A stretch of DNA of 39,270 nt from Candidatus Saccharibacteria bacterium UBA6209 (lineage in GTDB: Bacteria > Patescibacteriota > Saccharimonadia > Saccharimonadales > Saccharimonadaceae), in assembly GCA_002421965.1 (NCBI GenBank), contig DISN01000018.1:1-39270 (forward strand), written 5' to 3'. The position numbers and the translations under genes are program-made. The notes below the pieces were generated by a model. The model was not told the DNA's origin. It did not search any database and saw nothing but the letters and a program-made list of their open reading frames with translations. Below are positions 25,760-33,019 of this stretch, piece by piece. Position 1 is the first letter of the stretch; every line of letters begins with the position of its first letter.

Positions 25760-25904
25760 CTGTTGGTTTAAGTTCTAGAAAAACTACCTTGCCGAGGCCA
25801 CACCCAACTCCACGAGAATAATCATACCGTGATGTTGACATATGTTCGACATGGCTCGAGTATACACCCGAGTCGACAGTTTGGCAAGGTCACCCACAAG
25901 TGAA

Positions 25905-25928
25905 AGAGCCGACGCATTGGTCGGCTCT
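25905..25928 (-). terminator. Terminator hairpin after gene 26027
   Basis: AGAGCCGAC (25905-25913) and GTCGGCTCT (25920-25928) form a 9-bp perfect stem with loop GCATTG; minus-strand reading continues with CTTTCACTTG. Confidence 0.65.
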
Positions 25929-25944
25929 GACACATTCCTTTCTA

Positions 25945-26019
25945 CTATAGGATAGTTGGCTCCTCGCCGAGATCACCAAGATCCCGAACGAGGATGGCAC
26001 TATCGGACGGTGCATTCAT
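25945..26019 (-). CDS. Possible 24-residue peptide downstream of gene 26027
   Basis: ATG at 26019 is 7 nt after the stop of the 127-residue gene and reads MNAPSDSAILVRDLGDLGEE plus PTIL. It would be translated by coupling. It lies before the hairpin at 25905-25928. No family; support is weak. Confidence 0.25.
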   Translation of the reverse strand: MNAPSDSAILVRDLGDLGEEPTIL

Positions 26020-26026
26020 CAATAAC

Positions 26027-26410
26027 TCAAAGGCGGCGAACGTAGCCCTCGCCCTTGTCATTGACAGCCCAGAAACCGGCACGATCCGCACCAGTGTCGG
26101 CGCAGCCCCAGCCCAGGCAACCAACTGGCCGAATCAACCCCCTAGACTCGTCACGGTAGAAGTCCGCGCCCGGAGGAAGCTCAAAGTCTTCCCCAATCGG
26201 CGAGTACAGCGTGACTGGGTCTCCAGGGAGGATGACACTCTGACACCAGGCGCACAAGATCGCCTTGGCAGCCGTGCAGTCCATACACAGGGAAGGAGCC
26301 TTGTTGCCCCTGCCCTTGTAGTTAACATTCACCTCCTTGCCAAAAACACTCACGACTCCCTGCATCTTTGTCCAGTGGCCGCAACCTGCACGTCGCTTGA
26401 ACCAAGCCAT
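26027..26410 (-). CDS. Cysteine-rich, probably zinc-binding hypothetical protein
   Basis: 127 residues; SD AAGGAG 5 nt before the ATG supports expression. Cys/His clusters occur as AGCGHW, LCMDCTAAKAILCAWC (two CxxC pairs) and GCLGWGC, suggesting one or two zinc sites. A beta-rich middle (VTLYSPIGEDFELPP) follows the Cys knot. I recognise no family. It has no obvious functional link to argS upstream or mscL downstream. Confidence 0.65.
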   Translation of the reverse strand: MAWFKRRAGCGHWTKMQGVVSVFGKEVNVNYKGRGNKAPSLCMDCTAAKAILCAWCQSVILPGDPVTLYSPIGEDFELPPGADFYRDESRGLIRPVGCLGWGCADTGADRAGFWAVNDKGEGYVRRL

Positions 26411-26497
26411 GTCGACTCCTTACTCTCGAAATGAAATGTGCATAGCTACATCATAACGGCGAGCTGGCCGTATCGCAAGCACTAACATATTATAAAA

Positions 26498-28126
26498 TTA
26501 TAGTCTCTCTGGTGCATGGATGCCGAGAATGGTCAAACCAGCCCGCAGGGTATCGGCATATTTTAGCACCAAACCTGCACGATGTGCCTCTTGTTCACTG
26601 CCAACAACTTGATTTTTCTCATAGTAACGATTGAACTCTTGAGCCAATTCGAACAAATAATTACATATATGATGCGGCTCAAGAACAGACGCAGCATGCG
26701 ATACAACCTCGTGATATTCACTAAGCTTGCGTACCAACGCACGATCTTCGGGATATAGTTCAGTCAAAGGTACTGTCGCAGATGACACCTTATCGAGTAT
26801 ACTTTTTGCTCGTGCATGAGCATACTGCAAGTAGCTACCGGTATTGCCCGTCAAGCTAACCGCCTCGTTAATATCAAATATAACGTCGCTACCAATCTTC
26901 ACCCTTAGGAACTGATATCTCAGCGCCCCGGCGACCACTTCGTCAGTTGGCTTACCGCCACGCTCACTAATTGCCTTGGCGAATTCGTCAAACAACCACT
27001 CTATGGTTATAACATCACCATCTCGACTACTCATCTTGCCCGTCGACAGCTTAACCGTGCCAGTCGAAATATTAACAGTTGTACCCGCCTGCTCTGGCCA
27101 AACTAAACCAGCCGCTGCAATCACACCCTTGAAGTAATCTCGCTGCTCCTCGGCAGTAACTATATAGCTGCGGTTTGGATGGTACTGTTCATTTTTCAGC
27201 TCCATAAGACCTAGGTCGCGCGCCGCATATAGACCACGCCCGTTGCTCGCCACAAAAGCATTATCAAACGACCCGTGCTCGCTGCCCTTAAAGATAATCG
27301 CGCCATCAGACTCCTGGAACACTCCAGGGACATGCTTTTTAACCGTCAAGACGCCGCGATAGTCAGCTTCGCTCTCCAAAAATCGACGCTCAGTTGCAAC
27401 ATTGCCAAGCCGCTTAACGGTTGCGTCAATTTGCTCGAAGCTCCATTTTTTACAGAGATCATAGATCTGTACATACAGGCCACTTTTAGGTTCAAACGAC
27501 TGCTCAGCCAGGTCATTGATCTCCTGCTTGGCCGATTCGTCCTCCTTATAGGCCCTTGCGCCCTCGGCGTACATCTTGCTCATAAAAGTATTACGCTCTT
27601 GCTCGGGAATTTGCTCAATCTTAGAAAAATCACCATCAGCAAAGCGCAACAGCGAGTACATACTCTTGCCAACATGCAAACCAACGTCACCATGATAGCT
27701 CACCCGATGAACCCTGGCGCCACTAATCGCCAGTAAATTGGCAATTGTATCACCCAACACCGCATTAAATGCGTGGCCGATGTGCATAGCCTTAAAAGGA
27801 TTTGGGTTATTCGTCTCAATCACCACCGTTTCATTATCGCGAATTGCGGCCGGCTCTTGCCTTGTCAGCTCAAGCAGCTCGGTTGCTCCCAGGGTAATGT
27901 TAATAAATCCTGGCCCAGCGATTTCGACTTTTTCATATTTGGCGGAATCTAGTAGACTTGCTGCAATCTCACTAGCAATATCGCGCGGGCTTTTGCCAAT
28001 CCTTTTGGCTAATTGAAGCGCCACATTAGTCGAAGCATCACCAAATTGTGGCTCCGGTCGAGTCACGGTCACCTCGATATCGAGGCCATACAGCTCTTGA
28101 ATGATCTGTTTAAGTATTTCCTGCAT
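26498..28126 (-). CDS. argS: Arginyl-tRNA synthetase
   Basis: 542 residues. N-terminal Add-1 domain (about 1-85), class I signature MHIGHAFNAVLGD in the HIGH position, STGKMSSRDGDVI in the KMSK position, and the C-terminal anticodon-binding DALR-type helical domain (YLQYAHARAKSIL ... RAGLTILGIHAPERL). It charges tRNA-Arg with arginine. TACAAT lies 6 nt before the ATG, so it has its own probably leaderless promoter although a small gene precedes it. Confidence 0.97.
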   Translation of the reverse strand: MQEILKQIIQELYGLDIEVTVTRPEPQFGDASTNVALQLAKRIGKSPRDIASEIAASLLDSAKYEKVEIAGPGFINITLGATELLELTRQEPAAIRDNETVVIETNNPNPFKAMHIGHAFNAVLGDTIANLLAISGARVHRVSYHGDVGLHVGKSMYSLLRFADGDFSKIEQIPEQERNTFMSKMYAEGARAYKEDESAKQEINDLAEQSFEPKSGLYVQIYDLCKKWSFEQIDATVKRLGNVATERRFLESEADYRGVLTVKKHVPGVFQESDGAIIFKGSEHGSFDNAFVASNGRGLYAARDLGLMELKNEQYHPNRSYIVTAEEQRDYFKGVIAAAGLVWPEQAGTTVNISTGTVKLSTGKMSSRDGDVITIEWLFDEFAKAISERGGKPTDEVVAGALRYQFLRVKIGSDVIFDINEAVSLTGNTGSYLQYAHARAKSILDKVSSATVPLTELYPEDRALVRKLSEYHEVVSHAASVLEPHHICNYLFELAQEFNRYYEKNQVVGSEQEAHRAGLVLKYADTLRAGLTILGIHAPERL

Positions 28127-28150
28127 GCACTTATTGTACCACGCTGACCA

Positions 28151-28303
28151 CTAGAGTTCAGCTTCGTCGGCGACGAGTGGCGACAGAGTTGAGATTGGGC
28201 TTGAGCCCTTAACGTGCTGCAAGACGTAGTTTAGCGCCGAGACATCGTCACCGCTTAGACCGCCAAACTTGTCAATCTCTGGGATAATTTTTTCTTCAGC
28301 CAT
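28151..28303 (-). CDS. 50-residue small protein, unknown
   Basis: ATG 28303 follows AAAGGA with an A/T-rich gap, and a TACACT hexamer lies about 40 nt upstream. It begins MAEEKIIPEIDKFGGLSGDD and ends VADEAEL; acidic, Cys-free, hydrophobic middle (VSALNYVLQHV). No family known to me. It lies 24 nt before argS on the same strand. Confidence 0.6.
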   Translation of the reverse strand: MAEEKIIPEIDKFGGLSGDDVSALNYVLQHVKGSSPISTLSPLVADEAEL

Positions 28304-28359
28304 GATTTTTCCTTTTTTTGTTTTTACGATTAACTACTTTCTAGTGTAGCACAGTTTAT

Positions 28360-29151
28360 CTAAATTGTCAAGCTTAACGCCACCACCGCCATGCCCAAGA
28401 TCACGCCGTAGACCACCTGGTGTCCACTGGTTTGGTAGCGACGCGCGGCTGGCAGCAACTCATCAATCGCCACAAATACCATCATGCCGGCAACTAGACC
28501 AAGCATAATATTCAAAAACTCAGCTGGTATCACCCAGCCAACAATCATCGCACCAGCCACCGCGCCAATTATCTCTACAGCGCCTGAAATCGAGGCCCAG
28601 GTGATAGCTTTTTTGCGATTTTTTGTTGAAGCATAGATTGGCGCTGCAATAGCAATTCCCTCTGGAATATTATGAATAGCAATCGCAATCGCCAGGCTAA
28701 TGCCTACGGTGATGTTCTCGTAGCTGGCCATAAATGTCGATAGGCCCTCTGGAAAATTATGCAGCGCCAAAACAAGCGTTACCAAGACGCCGCTTCTGAG
28801 CAGCTTTTTGTGAGCTTTTTTGGACTTGAGATCGAGCGCGTCCTCTCGGCCCTCTATCTCGCTAGGATTTAGACTGGACGGCAAAAACCGATCAATCAAC
28901 CCAACCAACAGCATACCGGCAAAAAACGCCATGTAGGCCACCACCTGCGTACTGTCACCTCCAGTACCATCATGTAAATTTGCACTATGCGGCAACAGTT
29001 CGCCAAACGATACAAACAACATCGCGCCAGCTGCGAAAGCCAAGCTCATCGCCAAGTAGGGCCGAGTTGTCATCTTGGGATGAGTTGCCAAAACACCGCC
29101 AATGACAGTGGCGAGTGCAGCAATCGATGAAATTATTAGGGCGACAATCAT
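28360..29151 (-). CDS. ZIP-family divalent metal transporter
   Basis: 263 residues with about eight transmembrane helices. The ZIP metal-site helices are clear: LHNFPEGLSTF (TM4) and IHNIPEGIAIAAPI (TM5). A charged loop (about 95-115) separates the halves. It imports zinc or another divalent metal; which one cannot be told. A TATAAT is almost adjacent to the ATG. Confidence 0.92.
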   Translation of the reverse strand: MIVALIISSIAALATVIGGVLATHPKMTTRPYLAMSLAFAAGAMLFVSFGELLPHSANLHDGTGGDSTQVVAYMAFFAGMLLVGLIDRFLPSSLNPSEIEGREDALDLKSKKAHKKLLRSGVLVTLVLALHNFPEGLSTFMASYENITVGISLAIAIAIHNIPEGIAIAAPIYASTKNRKKAITWASISGAVEIIGAVAGAMIVGWVIPAEFLNIMLGLVAGMMVFVAIDELLPAARRYQTSGHQVVYGVILGMAVVALSLTI

Positions 29152-29230
29152 AATTATAGTAACTTTCTAAAAAGTGGCTATTTGTTAGTTTATCACAGAA
29201 CCTAAAGATTGTCTATCTGTGCAAATTCGC

Positions 29231-30814
29231 CTATTCAGAAGATTTAGCGGCACGCATTAGTCCCGTAAATAGCGGATGTGGTCGAAACGGCCTAGACTTG
29301 AACTCAGGATGAGCCTGAGTTGCTACAAAGTAGTCATTAGTTGGGGCTTCAACAAATTCAACCAGCCTACCGTCAGGTGAAGTTCCAGAAATTATCAGAC
29401 CGCCCTGTTCTATTGACTGAGTAAAATCCTGGTTCACCTCATAGCGATGTCGATGACGTTCGACCACCTCATTTGAACCATAGGCCCGAGCAGCCTGAGA
29501 ATTAGGGATGAGCACCGACTCGTAGTCCCCTAGCCGCATAGTGCCGCCTGTCGACTGCTTGCCCTGCTGGCCATCCATGATGTAGATAACATTTGCCCCA
29601 GACTTAGCACCAAATTCTTCGCTGTTAGCATCCTGAACGCCGCCCAGGCGTGCCGCAGCAATAACTGCGACCTGTAGACCTAAGCACAGGCCAAGATATG
29701 GCTTGTTGTTTTTTATACAATACTTAGCAGCGGCAATCTTGCCCTCAACTCCCCTGGGACCGAATCCGCCCGGCACAAGTAATCCATCGACCTCCGAAAA
29801 GTCTTTGTCTGACGCCGTTTCGGCATTAATCCACCGAATATTTACCTCGCACTTTTCGGCCCAAGCAGCCGACTTCAGGGCTTCGGTTACCGATAAATAC
29901 GTGTCAGTATTGTCAGCATACTTCGCCACTAACCCGATAGTAATTTCATGTTTGTACTCGGTAATGTCACGCTCGGCTAATTTCTTCCAGCGCTTTAAAT
30001 CTGGCTCGTTAGAGTTGTTGGTAAACTTAGCCAGCAGCCCTCCCAGGTCTCGCGATACCGTCAACGGCACTTCATAAACCGAACGAACGTTTGGCATCAT
30101 AATAATTCCCTCTTGGCGGACGCCCGATGAAGTTGCAATCTTGTCACCGATATTCTTTGGCGGCTTGTTGTGGCCCTCGGTCCGGACACCAACGACATCC
30201 GGCATAATCCCAAAGCCACGCAGATCGGCCAGTGCGTTTTGAGCCGGCTTGGTCTTATACTCACCACTAGCCTCAAGAAATGGCACGTATACCACATGAA
30301 CAAATAAACAGTTCTCCCGGCCGACCTCGTGGGCGTACTCTCTGATTGCTTCAATAAAACTCAGCCCCTCGTAATCTCCGACTGTACCGCCAATCTCAAC
30401 GATATGCACCTGGCCTTCAGCCGCCTGAGTAATCGCCTTTTTGATAGAATTCGTCAGATGCGGTACAAGTTGAACCGTTTGGCCGCCAAACTTGCCAGCA
30501 CGCTCGTCAGCGATTAGGTCACGCAATAGCTTTCCAGAAAGTGTGGTGTTTTTTTGCGTCAGTTCAAGATCGAGAAATCTCTCATAATGCCCCAGGTCAA
30601 GATCGGTCTCGGCCCCATCGCGCGTTACAAAACATTCACCGTGCTCTCTTGGGTTCAAAAGACCCGCATCTACATTCAGATACGGATCACACTTTTGAAC
30701 AGATACAGAAACACCTTTTGCTTGCAATACGGCACCAATGCTGGCAGCGGTGATTCCTTTTCCGACCCCCGATAACACACCACCTGTAACGAAAATAAAT
30801 TTTTGTTTGCCCAT
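29231..30814 (-). CDS. pyrG: CTP synthase
   Basis: 527 residues. Synthetase domain with FVTGGVLSGVGKGITAASIG (P-loop), DPYLNVDAGLLNPREHGECF (part shown) and KTKPAQ; glutaminase domain with PGGFGPRGVEGK, GLCLGLQ (Cys nucleophile) and QAHPEFKSRP (His, Glu). It makes CTP from UTP and glutamine, the precursor of dCTP through RNR. The start at 30814 has a GGAGGG SD 10 nt upstream and fits homologues; an ATG six codons earlier (30832) is an alternative if the mRNA starts at the TATACT at 30846-30841. Three NrdR-box-like palindromes lie just upstream. Confidence 0.96.
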   Translation of the reverse strand: MGKQKFIFVTGGVLSGVGKGITAASIGAVLQAKGVSVSVQKCDPYLNVDAGLLNPREHGECFVTRDGAETDLDLGHYERFLDLELTQKNTTLSGKLLRDLIADERAGKFGGQTVQLVPHLTNSIKKAITQAAEGQVHIVEIGGTVGDYEGLSFIEAIREYAHEVGRENCLFVHVVYVPFLEASGEYKTKPAQNALADLRGFGIMPDVVGVRTEGHNKPPKNIGDKIATSSGVRQEGIIMMPNVRSVYEVPLTVSRDLGGLLAKFTNNSNEPDLKRWKKLAERDITEYKHEITIGLVAKYADNTDTYLSVTEALKSAAWAEKCEVNIRWINAETASDKDFSEVDGLLVPGGFGPRGVEGKIAAAKYCIKNNKPYLGLCLGLQVAVIAAARLGGVQDANSEEFGAKSGANVIYIMDGQQGKQSTGGTMRLGDYESVLIPNSQAARAYGSNEVVERHRHRYEVNQDFTQSIEQGGLIISGTSPDGRLVEFVEAPTNDYFVATQAHPEFKSRPFRPHPLFTGLMRAAKSSE

Positions 30815-30864
30815 GTCTTTTGTTCCCTCCATGGGACTTTAGTATAACATTTTTATTAACAACT

Positions 30865-30933
30865 ACGCTAGATATAGAGTGTTGTAATAATGACACTACA
30901 CCATATGTGGTGTACTGACGCTAGATGTAGCGC
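30865..30933. promoter_or_regulatory. NrdR-box-like palindromes upstream of pyrG
   Basis: Three 16-bp palindromes: ACGCTAGATATAGAGT (30865-30880), ACACCATATGTGGTGT (30898-30913) and ACGCTAGATGTAGCGC (30918-30933). The first and second start 33 bp apart, near the ~3-turn spacing known for NrdR pairs. The first begins about where the -35 of the pyrG TATACT promoter should be. They share the core of the nrdA-operon boxes. Confidence 0.6.
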
Positions 30934-30948
30934 ACCTAGCGGCCGGCT

Positions 30949-31119
30949 CTAATCGACCGTCTCGACATCAACCCGAGACACCTTACCGTTCTCAATAGTT
31001 AAGTTTAATCGTCCCTTAATCAAGTCCATTGGCACTGGCAACGACTGGCCATCGCGCTCAATCACCCTGGCTACTCGACCCTCTCTCTCGGCCCGACTAA
31101 TAGCAGCCTGCTCGCTCAT
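30949..31119 (-). CDS. I78-like small protein (56 residues)
   Basis: ATG 31119, six nt after the stop of the upstream membrane-protein gene. EREGRVARVIERDGQ and MDLIKGRLNLTIENGKVSRV follow the order of the peptidase-inhibitor I78 core (GRxxRVIRPG...DxRxDRLNVxxDxxGxVxxV). It lacks a signal peptide. The family contains serine-protease inhibitors; whether this one inhibits anything is unknown. Confidence 0.65.
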   Translation of the reverse strand: MSEQAAISRAEREGRVARVIERDGQSLPVPMDLIKGRLNLTIENGKVSRVDVETVD

Positions 31120-31125
31120 ACCAAT

Positions 31126-31392
31126 CTAGTCACTAGCGTCAAACTGCACCTTCTGATCTTCATTGACAAACTCCCTGCCATTAAGCATACATCGCTCAGG
31201 ATAACTTTCCATTAGTACGCCGCCAGCCCGCCTGCAATCTTCAAAATTAACAACCTGCCTCTCTGTCATAACACCACGAGTCCAGATCGCTAGCGCAAGG
31301 ATCAATCCGATCAGCACGATAATAGCAACCAGCCAAAAATGAGATAATCTCCGCTTGGTTTTTCTTGGATGAATCTGCTTGCGATCTACCAT
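31126..31392 (-). CDS. Single-pass membrane protein with CxxAGG...ESYPxxC domain
   Basis: 88 residues. Basic cytoplasmic N-terminus, transmembrane helix about 19-40, then a small exported domain with DCRRAGGVLMESYPERCMLN, a two-Cys module I associate with short exported proteins, probably disulfide-linked. Cotranscribed with the I78-like gene (6-nt gap). TATAAT (about 31418) and a GAGG SD lie upstream. Confidence 0.7.
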   Translation of the reverse strand: MVDRKQIHPRKTKRRLSHFWLVAIIVLIGLILALAIWTRGVMTERQVVNFEDCRRAGGVLMESYPERCMLNGREFVNEDQKVQFDASD

Positions 31393-31471
31393 CGTACCTC
31401 GGTTCCTCTGCCCTCATTATACACTAGACCGCGAGATCTTTATCCCCGCAGATACGCTGGTACATACCCAG

Positions 31472-31828
31472 CTAATCCTTTTTGATAAATTTCATTGAGA
31501 TCGAGTTGACGCAGTGTCGGACATTTTTTGGTGTTAGCTTCTCACCCTCGAAGACATGGCCGAGATGTCCGCCACACTTTGCGCAGGTAATTTCGGTTCG
31601 TCGCCCATCCGCATCAAGCGTGCGTGTCACGGCGCCCGGTATCTCATCATCAAAGCTCGGCCAGCCACAACGTGCTTCAAACTTATCCTCTGATCGATAG
31701 AGCGGCGCATCGCATTGACGACAAACATACACTCCAGCTGCAGACTCGGTCAGTAGATCGCCGATAAATGGTGCCTCGGTACCCTTGTCGATGATCACTC
31801 TTCGCTCGGCGTCGGTGAGTTTGTTCAT
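31472..31828 (-). CDS. msrB: Peptide-methionine (R)-S-oxide reductase
   Basis: 118 residues. Zinc-binding CxxC pairs VCRQC and CAKCGG, ARCGWPSF, GHVFEGEK and the catalytic Cys in RHCVNSISMKF. It repairs oxidised methionine in proteins. The ATG at 31828 is chosen because TATACT ends exactly 6 nt upstream; a longer reading to 32011 would cross this promoter and the RNA gene. Confidence 0.95.
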   Translation of the reverse strand: MNKLTDAERRVIIDKGTEAPFIGDLLTESAAGVYVCRQCDAPLYRSEDKFEARCGWPSFDDEIPGAVTRTLDADGRRTEITCAKCGGHLGHVFEGEKLTPKNVRHCVNSISMKFIKKD

Positions 31829-31859
31829 ATACCCAGTATAACAGTCAGGTATTGACCGC

Positions 31860-31888
31860 TTAATAATTAGATGGAAATGCGATACAAT
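31860..31888 (+). promoter_or_regulatory. Promoter of candidate ncRNA 31895
   Basis: TACAAT (31883-31888) with a weak TTAATA (31860-31865), 17 bp apart. The expected start is near 31895, exactly the first base of the long closing stem of the RNA. Confidence 0.5.
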
Positions 31889-31894
31889 AAAAGA

Positions 31895-32025
31895 GCTACA
31901 ACCTAAATAAAACCAGAATTGCCTCACAACGAGGAGTTCGACACATGAAATGCGGCCACGTGTTGCAATTCGAGTGTTGAACTCTGGATTGTTTAGGTTG
32001 TAGCGACCCACGTGGTCGCTTTTTT
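31895..32025 (+). ncRNA. Candidate structured RNA or leader with pseudoknot
   Basis: About 131 nt between promoter and terminator. A closing stem GCTACAACCTAAA (31895-31907) pairs perfectly with TTTAGGTTGTAGC (31992-32004). Inside, GAGTTCGACAC (31934-31944) pairs with GTGTTGAACTC (31974-31984, one G-U), and GAATTGC (31916-31922) can pair with GCAATTC (31965-31971). The last two cross, giving an H-type pseudoknot. No Rfam family recognised; it does not show the SRP, tmRNA, RNase P or 6S hallmarks I know. It ends 28 nt before the methyltransferase ATG, so it is either a separate RNA or a regulatory leader for that operon. Confidence 0.6.
32003..32025 (+). terminator. Intrinsic terminator of the ncRNA / leader
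   Basis: GCGACC (32003-32008) and GGTCGC (32014-32019) followed by six T. It shares two bases with the closing stem, so forming one may compete with the other, as in attenuators. Confidence 0.8.
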
Positions 32026-32053
32026 AGTTGCGATCACGAGAAAGATCAAAGGA

Positions 32054-33019
32054 ATGGCTAAGGAAGCATTTGTGAATGCGCAACGCGCAAAAAAAGATGA
32101 ATTTTATACCCAGATAGGTGATATTGAACGCGAATGTTCAAAATACAAAGCACAGTTTAAAGACAAAATTATTTTTCTCAATTGCGATGACCCCTTAGAG
32201 AGTAATTTCTGGCGACACTTTGCGCTTAATTTTACAAGATATGGTCTGAAGAAATTAGTCGCAACACACTTCGACCGCGTGAAGTCGACATATAAGCTAG
32301 AATTGACTGGCGACATGAATGAGGACGGTAGCATAAATGAGAGCGATATCGTGAAGACGCCACTGAAACAGAATGGCGACTTTCGTAGTGCGGAATGCAT
32401 AGAGCTTTTAAAACAAGCTGACGTTGTCGTGACAAATCCGCCCTTTAGTTTATTCAGGGAATACGTTGCGCAACTCGTTGAATATAACAAGAAATTTCTT
32501 ATTATAGGCAATACGAATGCCCTAACCTACAAAGAAATTTTTGAATTAGTTAAAGAAGACAAATTACGAACAGGATACACCAATTTTAATGTAGGTATGT
32601 ACTTTTATGTTCCAGATGATTGGGAAAAATATCACAAAATAGAAAACGGCAAAAAGCTTGTTCGAGTATCTACCTCATGCTGGTTTACTAATCTGGAGGT
32701 CGTGAAACACCATGAAAAACTTGTACTTTACAAAAAGTACGATCCAGATGAATACCCGAGATATTACAATTATGACGCTATCGAGGTGTCAAAAGTTTCT
32801 GACATACCGATGGATTACGCAGGCCAAATGGGCGTGCCGATTACCTTTATAGATAAATATAACCCTGATCAATTTGAGATTATAGGCAAAGGTGTTCAAC
32901 TGGAGAAAACAATTAGATTCCCAGGAGACAAAGCGACACTTTGGATCGAGAAAGACGGTAGGCCATGGAAAGCACCTTTCGAGAGAGTCATTATCAAAAA
33001 TAAGGAGTTCAAGACATGA
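32054..33019 (+). CDS. EcoRI-type adenine-specific DNA methyltransferase
   Basis: 321 residues from ATG 32054. The N-terminus DEFYTQIGDIERECSKYK and the FLNCDDPLESNFWRHFALNF segment match the EcoRI-methylase family, and VVVTNPPFSLFREYV has the amino-methyltransferase motif IV NPPF. It should methylate adenine in a specific site using AdoMet and so protect the host from the partner nuclease. The gene is visibly richer in A+T than its neighbours, suggesting transfer. The ATG has only AAAGGA immediately before it; a GTG 5 codons later (32069) has a better-spaced AAGGA. Its stop overlaps the next start. Confidence 0.85.
   Translation: MAKEAFVNAQRAKKDEFYTQIGDIERECSKYKAQFKDKIIFLNCDDPLESNFWRHFALNFTRYGLKKLVATHFDRVKSTYKLELTGDMNEDGSINESDIVKTPLKQNGDFRSAECIELLKQADVVVTNPPFSLFREYVAQLVEYNKKFLIIGNTNALTYKEIFELVKEDKLRTGYTNFNVGMYFYVPDDWEKYHKIENGKKLVRVSTSCWFTNLEVVKHHEKLVLYKKYDPDEYPRYYNYDAIEVSKVSDIPMDYAGQMGVPITFIDKYNPDQFEIIGKGVQLEKTIRFPGDKATLWIEKDGRPWKAPFERVIIKNKEFKT

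Noticed and set aside
25569..25841. 90-residue minus-strand ORF
   Set aside because: It starts upstream of the likely promoter, runs through the terminator and overlaps the well-led 84-residue gene; no SD.
31895..32025. Assignment of the RNA as SRP RNA, tmRNA or 6S RNA
   Set aside because: No SRP tetraloop motif, no tmRNA alanine acceptor or tag frame, and it is too short with the wrong shape for 6S.
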